64,000 bases of DNA, taken from the NCBI GenBank assembly GCA_016932575.1, contig JAFGCO010000036.1:39228-103227 (forward strand), in the 5' to 3' direction. This document shows positions 11,001-17,939 of this stretch, piece by piece. Source of the stretch: a bacterium (lineage in GTDB: Bacteria; Zhuqueibacterota; QNDG01; JAFGCO01). A model generated the notes under the pieces. It made no database searches, was not told the origin of the DNA, and saw nothing but the letters and a program-made list of their open reading frames with translations. A program made the translations under genes and the position numbers. The stretch's first letter is position 1, and the number at the start of each line of letters is the position of its first letter.

Positions 11001-11165
11001 TATGATCTGCTCGGTAAAGAGATCGCCACACTGGTGAATGAGACTCAGAGTCCCGGGGAGTATGCTGTTAAATGGAACGGACAGAATCATGCAAATGCGA
11101 TCTATCTGTATCAGATCAAGACCGGAGATTACATTGAAACGAAAAAGATGATTCTGCAAAAATAA
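8007..11165 (+). CDS. T9SS-secreted protein with four CARDB-like and two CBM9-like domains
   Basis: 1052 residues, preceded by AGGAGG (7995-8000). A signal peptide (MKKNIPICLAIIGFLSLSYQ) is followed by four CARDB-like repeats (about 60-190, 190-300, 305-420, 425-540). Each contains 'DYYLS.d..i..sDtHi' and ends in a variant of the CARDB-like acidic/asparagine-rich 'E.NE.NN' motif; in repeat 3 that ending is degenerate. A Gly/Ser linker, two CBM9-like modules (about 555-755 and 760-965) and a T9SS sorting domain (NIPNPFNPSTTIRY ... KMILQK) follow. The CBM9 and tail regions are strongly similar to the protein at 1-2307, so the two are paralogues differing in CARDB number. CARDB arrays are usually spacer or adhesion modules, so a surface glycan-binding or adhesion role is inferred. 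Confidence 0.87.
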   Translation: MKKNIPICLAIIGFLSLSYQNLAQQNQPLVQIDVDKNGHVEFLNHATTQKQTIRKIQQSSDMVSDNPATLASVGDMWIIAMTYNFVDPNIIINTTIGYDLNIILGNISLDYYLSENASITTSDTHIKQEYIAILPCGVGTTQKSAIIDISPYQGTWYVGVLLDKANHFEETNEYNNDWAAPNPLTIYIDLQFCQWEINYTYPNMQLLAGIYNSGTLSSDQISLDVYLSLDNTIQSNDTHIAFSLYPALSPEEQILREFSIDLSGHEGFEWFVGGIIDEDNDIPELNDNNNTTDDPEPLPLLSDLTYVSSHCSYSYSDPDLTLNSRITNCGNVPSGSFPVDYYLSLDDNIRTSDPHLGSTSIPGLDVNGHTDKTKTFNVSAYMGSNWYVGFIINKDDTEPEINGEPNIFYFQDMIVLDTSNPLPDLIISALHVIDSEGPQITYKATVQNTGGAVVDQDFKNHFYLSADPDITASDYYVNDWNVSQSLDAGESKQSWDINSTISGVPPGTYYLGVIADGNHVIAESNENNNTAYAASSRISIDGGSSGSEPDFILEVPVAGIAPVIDGILDPVWTSVCSWPMEKISLNEDVAPADWLDTFSSFKMMYDENNVYVFIEANDDIVNTLNGLAWENDAFELYFDGDNSKNDQVTGYDVNDRQLRYVYNQTSENIGNAPNSTCSFITTDHGYNCEIQIPAQDMTFALVSDHTFGFDIQFDDNDTGIRNHQLKWWSASNDSWHDASLFGTARTTNYVASDPMQILQASGTPVIDGIADETVWKDIPWFSDNTFVTQTDGNPLSPPFDITQVKNWNDCRFNCKMMWQGNMLYLYANVFDDIIDTGHNNSWMNDGFQIFIDGNNDKNVSDPNDGDFSFVYSTTPTSDAAFAVTGSGYTFECQLNLNSELGIGMYQGKLIGFEISLNDNDGGGRDLWTHWWSNDDISWSDPGTLGTIQLAGSTVKVDDPEHQPVVQTCHLAQNIPNPFNPSTTIRYTVPKSCHVTLTIYDLLGKEIATLVNETQSPGEYAVKWNGQNHANAIYLYQIKTGDYIETKKMILQK

Positions 11166-11196
11166 ATCAGTAAAATCACAGTCCGAGAGAATTCTC

Positions 11197-11229
11197 AAAC
11201 CTGCCGGGTTTTGAAAACCCGGCAGGTTT
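11197..11229. terminator. Strong hairpin, probable terminator (repeat copy A)
   Basis: An almost perfect 16-bp inverted repeat with a one-base centre: AAACCTGCCGGGTTTT (11197-11212) pairs with 11214-11229. A T-run follows on the + strand. It lies 31 bases after the 8007-11165 stop and is the head of a longer dispersed repeat. Confidence 0.75.
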
Positions 11230-11360
11230 TTCAGTACTCTCTCCTGCTCCTGATTCCAATGATGTCATCCCGAGCCCTTCGACAAGCTCAGGACAGGCTC
11301 CGCCGGTTTCCCTACTAAAACATCCGGCGGGTAAAGATCTGTAATCTGCACTGGGGTTCG
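11197..11360. repeat. Dispersed mosaic repeat, copy A (partial)
   Basis: After the hairpin, this region shares the blocks 'CTCTCTCCTGCTCCTGAT', 'GATGTCATCCCGAG' and 'CCTTCGACAAGCTCAGGACA' with copies at 12629 and 16249. It then diverges and contains a second inverted pair, CCGCCGG (11300-11306) with CCGGCGG (11324-11330). It lacks the pyrimidine-rich second half of copies B and C. The remaining bases to 11611 are AT-rich with no recognised gene. Confidence 0.75.
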
Positions 11361-11611
11361 AATCCGTCAATCTGTTTATTACACGCACATATGATCTATA
11401 CAAATCAAACGCTTCTCTTTCAGGGATATGGCAGCATGATTATGATCTTATAAGCTATTTTTACCATCCATTCCTTCTCATCTGCTGCCCTCTGATTGCA
11501 GGCATCTTATACCGAAAACCAGTTGCATTTTTATTCGCATTTTTGTAACATAATCACACCCGATTTTGATTTTAATCTAATCAAGAACTTAGATAATCAG
11601 GAAAACTTATT

Positions 11612-12577
11612 ATGATCTCAAAGAAATCATCTTTCATCATCAGCGCAATCTGTATCATTTTATTGTGTACAATTTTATTATTCATCAACAGCTGCGGTCC
11701 CATCGATTCAATGATGGCCAAATCCCTGATTTACCCCAGGCGTCAGCCTCTGGTGAAAAATCCTGCGGACTACGGCATGCCGTATGAAGACGTTGAATTC
11801 ATCACGCAGGACAGTGTGACCCTCAAAGCCTGGTGGATTCCCGGCGACGATGAAAAAATCATTGTCATGACCCATCCCATGCCGTTTACCCGGTATGGAT
11901 TCTCCCCGAAACATCAGGGATTTTTCAAAGTGACAAAACTTGAAGTGGAACTCTTGAAAACAGTGAGGCATCTGCATGATCAAGGATACAATGTGCTGAC
12001 ATTTGATTTCAGAAACCACGGCGAAAGCGCCGAGGGCGATGGCGGTGTATGCTGCGTGGGATTGAACGAATGGCAGGATGTGGCCGGTGCCCTGGATTAT
12101 ATCGCCGGACAGCCGGACCTGAGTTCTATGCCGGTTGCGTTCGTCAGCCACTGCATGGGCGCGAACGCGACCATCATCGCCATGAGCAAAGCAAGTGATA
12201 AGTTTGCGAATGTCAAATGCCTGGTGGCGGTTCAGCCGGTTTCCATGGATGTCCTGGTCCCCTGCATGATTCAAGACAAGTATCCCCTGTTTTCATCCCG
12301 CGTGAACGCCATCAATAAAAAAGTGATGCACTATACCGGACACACCCTGGATGAAATGTCGCCGGAAAATTATGTCGGGGACATCCGGGTGCCGGTCCTT
12401 TATGTTCAGGTGAAAAACGATCCATGGACCCGCCCGTCGGATATTCAGAGCATCTTTGATAAGACACACGAACCCAAAAAGCTGCTTTGGATCGAGGGCA
12501 ATGAACGGTTTGACGGGTATAACTATTTCGGTGACCATCCGGAAAAATTACTTCAGTTTTTGGATTCGAATTTTTGA
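11612..12577 (+). CDS. Membrane-anchored alpha/beta hydrolase with Cys nucleophile
   Basis: 321 residues. An N-terminal hydrophobic segment ends in INSC (Cys28), so a lipoprotein or signal anchor is likely. The body is an alpha/beta-hydrolase core. The oxyanion region is 'MTHPMPF', 'TFDFRNHGES' is the conserved turn seen in BEM46/YqkD-type hydrolases, and the nucleophile elbow is S-H-C-M-G with Cys181 where Ser is usual. Candidate acid Asp270 (VKNDPW) and His309 (GDHP) are in the expected order. Cys nucleophiles are known in dienelactone hydrolase. Substrate unknown. It sits between repeat copies A and B and has no operon partner. Confidence 0.8.
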   Translation: MISKKSSFIISAICIILLCTILLFINSCGPIDSMMAKSLIYPRRQPLVKNPADYGMPYEDVEFITQDSVTLKAWWIPGDDEKIIVMTHPMPFTRYGFSPKHQGFFKVTKLEVELLKTVRHLHDQGYNVLTFDFRNHGESAEGDGGVCCVGLNEWQDVAGALDYIAGQPDLSSMPVAFVSHCMGANATIIAMSKASDKFANVKCLVAVQPVSMDVLVPCMIQDKYPLFSSRVNAINKKVMHYTGHTLDEMSPENYVGDIRVPVLYVQVKNDPWTRPSDIQSIFDKTHEPKKLLWIEGNERFDGYNYFGDHPEKLLQFLDSNF

Positions 12578-12628
12578 TATGATGATGGGTGCGTCTTAAT
12601 AAAACCAGGTATTAATGAGAAAATTTTT

Positions 12629-12990
12629 AAACCTGCCGGGTTTCTAAAACCTGGCAGGTTTTTCAGCACTCTCTCCTGCTCCTGATCCCAATGATGTCAT
12701 CCCGAGTCCTTCGACAAGCTCAGGACAGGCTCCGCCGAGGGATCTGTGATCTGAACTGAGGTTCAAATCCACCCATTTGATTATTGATTCCTGTTTCTTG
12801 ATTTTTGATTCTTTCTCTCTCCGTTTCTCCCCTTCTCCGTTTCACCGTCTCAGCCTCTCGACCAACGATTCTACGACTCTATGACTCAAGGATCCTATAT
12901 CCATTATATCCCCTATTTCTCCTTGATTCTTTGTATCTGCAGATCACAGGTCTCTCTCCGCCGGCAAACGGATCTAGACGACCGCTTTTT
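12629..12990. repeat. Dispersed mosaic repeat, copy B (longest)
   Basis: Begins with a hairpin (AAACCTGCCGGGTTT paired with AAACCTGGCAGGTTT around 12629-12660, one G-T pair), which can terminate the 11612-12577 gene. Then come the shared 'CCTTCGACAAGCTCAGGACA' block, 'GATCTGTGATCTGAACTGAG', a pyrimidine-rich tract with TTCTTGATT, the block 'GTCTCAGCCTCTCGACCAA', and 'TTGATTCTTTGTATCTGCAG'. The same order occurs in copy C at 16249. Open frames across it are low-complexity and not gene-like. The remaining bases up to the RBS at 13216 are AT-rich. Confidence 0.8.
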
Positions 12991-13228
12991 TTGATTGTCA
13001 TTCCAAGCGAACAATCTGAACCTGCAATTTACAGATCTTTCCCTTATCCTTATCTTGCCAAGCCGAATGGAGAAATACCATAAAAAAGTTTTTTCCCGCG
13101 GCAAATTTATATTGATCATTTTAACACTGACAATTATATTAAAATGGAAAGTGAATTTTACAAAGACAGATCCGTTGATTTGGATTCACCGAATAACAGA
13201 ATCGCGTTCTTTATTAAGGAGGAGACTC

Positions 13229-16222
13229 ATGTTTAATCAATCTCATTGCAATAGCCTGTCTCTCTGGCTCTCCATAACTGCTCTTTTAATCCTCCAGACA
13301 CCGGGTTTAACAAATTCCTGGACGTATTCTGACCTGAAAGGCTTAGATCCTTGGGGAGACGCTGCCGTGGAATATGCTGATCTGATTGCAGTTTATGGCA
13401 GGCGAAGCCCGGAAGGATTCGCTTTTCGTGCCGACCTCATGAATCTGAAAACAGGTCCGGAAGACCTGCTTTTTATTGCAATTGGCTTTACTGAAGGAGG
13501 GCGGAAAGATTATTCCCGGAAGAATCACGCTCTTGAATTTGATATCGCATGGGATCTGTTAATCAGATTCTCACTGAACGGGGACAATACATTAATGGAT
13601 ACGAACTTTCAGGAGCTGCCCCAACACATCCTGGAAGCAGCGCTGAATTCCAGACTCGATTTTGTCTTTATGGATATTGATTCAGCCCTTTTCCAGAATA
13701 TGGACGGCTTATGGCAGATCCAGGCGTCAACCCTGAATAAAGATGGCAACAGTCTGCTGGATAAAACAAAAGTCTTCTCGTCCCTCGATTCAGCGGGCCT
13801 GGGCAAACTGGTTCTGACCGTATCGAACGTTTTTACAGGATATGGTCCCCATGCGGTGAGCTGGTATGACGGATTCGGCATCCGCTCCTGGGAGCGTCCC
13901 GGTGAACGGCGGGGATTTAAATATCTTCTGGATTCTTTTGAAAATCACAATATCCCCATGGTCCTTGGTGACATGCGGCTGGAGACTTTTCCTGCCAATG
14001 AGTATCTGGAAATAAACGACCGGATTCGGCAGCTTCATAATAATGGGCTGTGCGATCCCCTTTCCACCTTGACTTACGGTCATTTCATGTGCTGGCAGCC
14101 TGAAGATGTCAACACAAAAGCCCTGGAAATGATGGCCGAGCTGCGTGACCGTATGAATCTCCCGGTTTCGGATATTTTCTTTCCCTATGAATCGATGCTG
14201 ACCGCCGGAGATGTGAAGACCATTTCCGATGCCGGATATTCGGCCATCTACGGACTGGACCAGTACCGTTACTGGTTCGGCTGGCTGGATGACTGGAGTG
14301 ATATCACGGCTGTGAGGGAAAGCATTGAATCATTAAGAAAAATTCACCGGATCAACGGAATTGATTTTTTCTTTCACACTTCGATAAATAACTATCAGGG
14401 ATTTTTGACGGATGAAAGATGGGAAACCATAGACTGGAATACCTGGAGTGAATATGCCATGTATGAAGGCACAGATGAAGGCCTGCACCTCTGGTGGCGG
14501 CGTATCCTGCTGGATATGGCACTGGATCCGGATCAGGAACAGTTTTTCACCCTGGGGACAGATTTACTGCTGACTCCCTGGCTCTACCCTGACGTGATCG
14601 AGTGGAACATCGCCTGGATTGCGGCTCATCCCTGGATCGAGGCGGTCACCTTTACTGGTCTTTTAACCCGCGGCTGGGAAGTGATTGATCACGGCGACCT
14701 GGGTCTGAGTGACGATGAGCTTTTAATTCGATATGCTCCTCAGGGAGACATGCACTACAACGCTTACTTTCCATGGTTTTATCATGGCGGTGTATCGGAT
14801 GGTCACTCGCCGAATATTCCGGCGGGGACCGCCATCGAAGCGTATTCCGATTTTGTTCCCTATCTCCGGGAGGGAGAAAAAATTCCCTCCGGCCGGATGA
14901 TGGGCGATGACAATACGCCTGAATCACTGATTGACGAAACTCTGAATCATCTTCGTGCGGCGCCGGACAATGCCGTTACAGACCTGGCCTGGCTGGCGTG
15001 GTTTCTTGGAATAGCCGAACAGACGTTTCACGCCCAGACGAACTATGCCGGGGGCGAGGAAGCAGGCAATGACTGGGGAGGTCAATTCCTGCATCCGGCG
15101 GCCAGACTGCGTGCCAATTATATCAACCAGATCAATAAATTGACAACCGCCGCGGCATGGGCAGATTCAGCGGCTTCGGGGACGCTACCATCATCCTCTC
15201 AATACCGGGCGGGTGATTATGATCTTGACGGCGAAGATGAAGCCGTGATTTATAATGATCAGGTCTGGTGCCTGTTTGAAAACGACGGAGGGCGCCTGGA
15301 GTACGCATTTTCATGGTCCGGGACCGGGGGCCCTGTCCAGCTCGTCGCTCCCACGCATCAGCATCAGCTTATCTTTGACGGTCTGGGCCGTAACTATGAA
15401 TCCGGTGAAATTTCGGCCCTCCAGACATGGAACCGTGCTGCAGACGGGTGTTTTGTCGAGGATTTTTCTTACCCGGTTTACACCATGGATGTTCAGAATG
15501 ATCAGTTAATTGCAGCCTCGCCTGACGGCTCCGTTCAGAAAACCATCACACTGGAAGGATCACAGGTACATGCCGACTATGAACTCCATGGCATTTCGCA
15601 GGTGAATCCGGGATTCGGTTTTACTGTGAATCTGATGCAGACATACAGTCCTGACTGGCCTCAGCTTTTCCAAAAGATTGAAGAAACTGATCAGGTCGGC
15701 TGGCAGTGTACTGCCGGCGGACAGGTGACTGTCGATCTGTCTGATCCGAATGTCGGATTGATTTCCATGGACGCCTTCAGTGATTCACCCGCCAATCAGG
15801 AAATGCAGGAGCGGATTTCTTATGACGACTACCCGAACGGTCACTGGTTTAATTTTCCTTATCATACCATCTCCACCATTGGGGTGAGTCCTTTCCGAAT
15901 CACCCTTTCATTCTCAGCCGGTTCAAGTGTCTCTGTGGATGATCAGGGCAGAATACCTGAAAATTTCATGATGGCTGAAGCCTTTCCCAATCCCTTCAAT
16001 CCGTTCACAACCATCCGATATACAGTACCTAAGGTCTGCCATGTGAACCTGATCATTTATGATCTTCTTGGCAGAGAGATCACAACACTGGTGAATGAGA
16101 TTAAAACGCCTGGCAAGTATCTGGTGAAGTGGAATGGACAAAACCGTGCGGCAGGCATTTATCTGGCCCATCTGACCGCCGGAGAGTTTACAAACACGAA
16201 AAAGCTGATTTTGCAGAAATAA
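13229..16222 (+). CDS. Large T9SS-secreted protein, possibly GH57/deacetylase-like
   Basis: 997 residues. Start chosen at ATG 13229 because a near-perfect AAGGAGGAG lies at 13216-13224 and a signal peptide follows (MFNQSHCNSL... LILQTPGL). The frame is open upstream to 12995, but through the dispersed repeat. The N-terminal ~210 residues resemble a beta-rich domain. About 220-560 contain a barrel-like section with 'FFPYESMLTAGDVKTI' followed by 'DAGYSAIYGLDQYRYWF', loosely like the acid region of GH57 or polysaccharide-deacetylase folds. About 650-720 ('NAVTDLAWLAWFLGIAEQTF') looks like the helical part seen after GH57 barrels. The last 85 residues are a T9SS sorting domain (AFPNPFNPFTTIRY ... 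KLILQK). The enzyme family is a tentative reading; secretion by T9SS is firmer. Confidence 0.6.
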   Translation: MFNQSHCNSLSLWLSITALLILQTPGLTNSWTYSDLKGLDPWGDAAVEYADLIAVYGRRSPEGFAFRADLMNLKTGPEDLLFIAIGFTEGGRKDYSRKNHALEFDIAWDLLIRFSLNGDNTLMDTNFQELPQHILEAALNSRLDFVFMDIDSALFQNMDGLWQIQASTLNKDGNSLLDKTKVFSSLDSAGLGKLVLTVSNVFTGYGPHAVSWYDGFGIRSWERPGERRGFKYLLDSFENHNIPMVLGDMRLETFPANEYLEINDRIRQLHNNGLCDPLSTLTYGHFMCWQPEDVNTKALEMMAELRDRMNLPVSDIFFPYESMLTAGDVKTISDAGYSAIYGLDQYRYWFGWLDDWSDITAVRESIESLRKIHRINGIDFFFHTSINNYQGFLTDERWETIDWNTWSEYAMYEGTDEGLHLWWRRILLDMALDPDQEQFFTLGTDLLLTPWLYPDVIEWNIAWIAAHPWIEAVTFTGLLTRGWEVIDHGDLGLSDDELLIRYAPQGDMHYNAYFPWFYHGGVSDGHSPNIPAGTAIEAYSDFVPYLREGEKIPSGRMMGDDNTPESLIDETLNHLRAAPDNAVTDLAWLAWFLGIAEQTFHAQTNYAGGEEAGNDWGGQFLHPAARLRANYINQINKLTTAAAWADSAASGTLPSSSQYRAGDYDLDGEDEAVIYNDQVWCLFENDGGRLEYAFSWSGTGGPVQLVAPTHQHQLIFDGLGRNYESGEISALQTWNRAADGCFVEDFSYPVYTMDVQNDQLIAASPDGSVQKTITLEGSQVHADYELHGISQVNPGFGFTVNLMQTYSPDWPQLFQKIEETDQVGWQCTAGGQVTVDLSDPNVGLISMDAFSDSPANQEMQERISYDDYPNGHWFNFPYHTISTIGVSPFRITLSFSAGSSVSVDDQGRIPENFMMAEAFPNPFNPFTTIRYTVPKVCHVNLIIYDLLGREITTLVNEIKTPGKYLVKWNGQNRAAGIYLAHLTAGEFTNTKKLILQK

Positions 16223-16248
16223 AAGAGAAGAATCAAAGACCAATTTGC

Positions 16249-16580
16249 AAACCCGCCAGGTCTCGAAGACCTGGCGGGTTTGTCTGTGCTCTCTCTTACC
16301 ATAATCCCAATTCTGTCATCCCGCGCCCTTCGACAATCTCAGGACAGGCTCTGCCGATGGATCTGTGATCTGAACTGAGGTTCAAATCCACCCATTTGAT
16401 TATTGATTCCTGTTTCTTGATTCTTTCTCTCTCCGTTTCACCGTCTCAGCCTCTCGACCAATGACTCTACGACTCTATGACTCAAGAACCCTATTTCCCT
16501 TATATCCCCTATTTCCCCTTGATTCTTTGTATCTGCAGATTACAGCTCTTGATCCACCAGCTGGCGGATCAAGACGACAG
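16249..16580. repeat. Dispersed mosaic repeat, copy C
   Basis: Starts 26 bases after the preceding stop with a perfect 15-bp hairpin (AAACCCGCCAGGTCT at 16249-16263 with 16267-16281). Its stem sequence differs from copies A and B, but pairing is kept. It then follows copy B nearly base for base: 'CTCAGGACAGGCTCTGCCG', 'GATCTGTGATCTGAACTGAG', pyrimidine-rich TTCTTGATTC tract, 'CGTCTCAGCCTCTCGACCAA', 'TTGATTCTTTGTATCTGCAG'. It ends in another palindrome at 16548-16573 (CTTGATCC...GGATCAAG). Confidence 0.8.
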
Positions 16581-16706
16581 CATTTTTCTTTTATCATTAT
16601 TCCCTTGTTTTCCGTGAATCACTGAACGGTCACAACTGATCTTAAAAGTCACTTCACCTTCCCCAGACAATTTTTACAAAAAAGTCAAAAATGCCTTAAA
16701 AATCCC

Positions 16707-16735
16707 TTGACAAATAAAATTCCTTTTTGTATAAT
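16707..16735 (+). promoter_or_regulatory. Consensus sigma70 promoter of the LacI operon
   Basis: Perfect TTGACA (16707-16712), exactly 17 bases, then perfect TATAAT (16730-16735). The predicted start of transcription (about 16742) falls next to a LacI-type operator, so the promoter is strong but repressible. Confidence 0.88.
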
Positions 16736-16743
16736 GGAACTGT

Positions 16744-16757
16744 TGGAAGCGCTTCCA
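16744..16757. promoter_or_regulatory. LacI-family operator O1
   Basis: The perfect 14-bp palindrome TGGAAGCGCTTCCA has the central CG typical of LacI/GalR-family operators. It starts 8 bases after the -10 box, where bound repressor would block the polymerase. Confidence 0.85.
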
Positions 16758-16783
16758 GAACTTCCATTTTTTTTGATCATTAT

Positions 16784-16799
16784 ATGGAAGGGCTTCCAT
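16784..16799. promoter_or_regulatory. LacI-family operator O2
   Basis: ATGGAAGGGCTTCCAT repeats the O1 half-sites (TGGAAG / CTTCCA) with GG in place of CG at the centre. The O1-O2 centres are about 41 bases apart, roughly four helical turns, compatible with cooperative binding. O2 lies 12 bases before the lacI-type start codon. Confidence 0.8.
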
Positions 16800-16811
16800 G
16801 AAGAGGATTTT

Positions 16812-17858
16812 ATGAAACCAACCATTTATGATGTCGCAAAAAAAGCCGGCGTAGGAATCGGCACAGTTTCACGGGTGATCAACAACAGTTCGCAGATTAC
16901 TCCGGAGACCAAGAGCCGGGTGCTGAAGGTCATTCGTGATTTGCGATATCAGCCTCATGCTATGGCCAGAGGTCTGGCGCAAAATAAATCCCTCATGGTC
17001 GCCATCATCCTGCCTTCTTTTACCGGATATTTCTATCTGGAATTGCTTCGCGGCATCCAGCAGGAAATTTCTGAGCATTCATATGATATTGTTCTCTATA
17101 ATGTAGACAATCCTGAACGGATCGATATTTTCATGAACCGGATACTGCGTGAACGCCGGGTCGATGGCATGCTGCTGGTATCCATGTCGATCAGCGAAAA
17201 ATACAAAGATCGGTTTCTAAGGGCTAATTTTCCTATTGTGCTCGTGGACAGCTTCCATAAGGAACTGGATTCTGTATCCGTTGAAAATGAACAGGGCGCC
17301 TATCTGGCCACAAAGCATCTGATCGATCAGGGGCATAACAAGATCGGGATGATCGATGCACAGTTAAAAAGCACACCGGCAAAAATCCGTCTGCAGGGAT
17401 ATAAAAAAGCCTTAAAAGACCATCACCTGCCGTTCAATAAAAATTATCTGCTGATCAGTGATGCGGATACGGATAAAGACGGCTTTAACCGCCAGGCCGG
17501 ATATGAAGCCATGAAACAGATGCTGGCTATGCCGGATCGCCCGACAGCAGTGTTTATTTCCAGCGATGTTCAGGCAGCAGGCGCCATACGCGCTTTGCAG
17601 GAAGCCGGATTAACAATCCCCCGTGATATGGCGATCGTTGGTTTTGATGACATTGAATTGGCTCAATACCTGGGATTAACAACCATTCATCAGCCTTTGT
17701 ATGAAATGGGCCGACTGGCTGTTCATCGGCTCATGGAACGTATCAAGGGAAAACTTCCGGAGCATCTGGATAAACATTTTTCAACGCATCTGGTGATTCG
17801 TGACAGCTGCGGTGCAAAAGCATCTTCTAACAGCAATACATCGGCTGGCAACCGATGA
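16812..17858 (+). CDS. LacI/GalR-family transcriptional repressor
   Basis: 348 residues. Start chosen at ATG 16812 because the family's N-terminus begins here (MKPTIYDVAKKAGVGIGTVS) with AGAGG upstream; the longer frame from 16707 would start inside the promoter. The HTH is at about 4-24, the hinge helix at about 46-58 (YQPHAMARGLAQN), and the periplasmic-binding-protein-like effector domain at about 60-335 ('VAIILPSFTGYFY', 'FISSDVQAAGAIRALQEAGL', 'VGFDDIELAQYLGLTTIHQP'). It probably represses its own promoter through O1/O2 and so the genes downstream. LacI proteins usually sense sugars; the effector here is unknown, though the neighbours suggest a glycan breakdown product. Confidence 0.92.
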   Translation: MKPTIYDVAKKAGVGIGTVSRVINNSSQITPETKSRVLKVIRDLRYQPHAMARGLAQNKSLMVAIILPSFTGYFYLELLRGIQQEISEHSYDIVLYNVDNPERIDIFMNRILRERRVDGMLLVSMSISEKYKDRFLRANFPIVLVDSFHKELDSVSVENEQGAYLATKHLIDQGHNKIGMIDAQLKSTPAKIRLQGYKKALKDHHLPFNKNYLLISDADTDKDGFNRQAGYEAMKQMLAMPDRPTAVFISSDVQAAGAIRALQEAGLTIPRDMAIVGFDDIELAQYLGLTTIHQPLYEMGRLAVHRLMERIKGKLPEHLDKHFSTHLVIRDSCGAKASSNSNTSAGNR

Positions 17859-17939
17859 AATCTGTTCATGAGCTGAAAAAATTAGAGCGATAAAATTGAT
17901 CTTCTGCACTTTATAAAAAGTATAATTTTGGAGTCCCAT

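Noticed and set aside
12805-13228. N-terminal extension of the large secreted protein and a 92-codon frame
   Set aside because: Both run through the dispersed repeat, and the strong ribosome site and signal peptide place the start at 13229.
11197-16580. Hairpin repeats as a CRISPR array
   Set aside because: The three copies are kilobases apart with genes between them and no regular spacers; no cas gene is present.
16707-16811. 35-residue N-terminal extension of the LacI repressor
   Set aside because: It would begin inside the -35 box; the family N-terminus starts at 16812.
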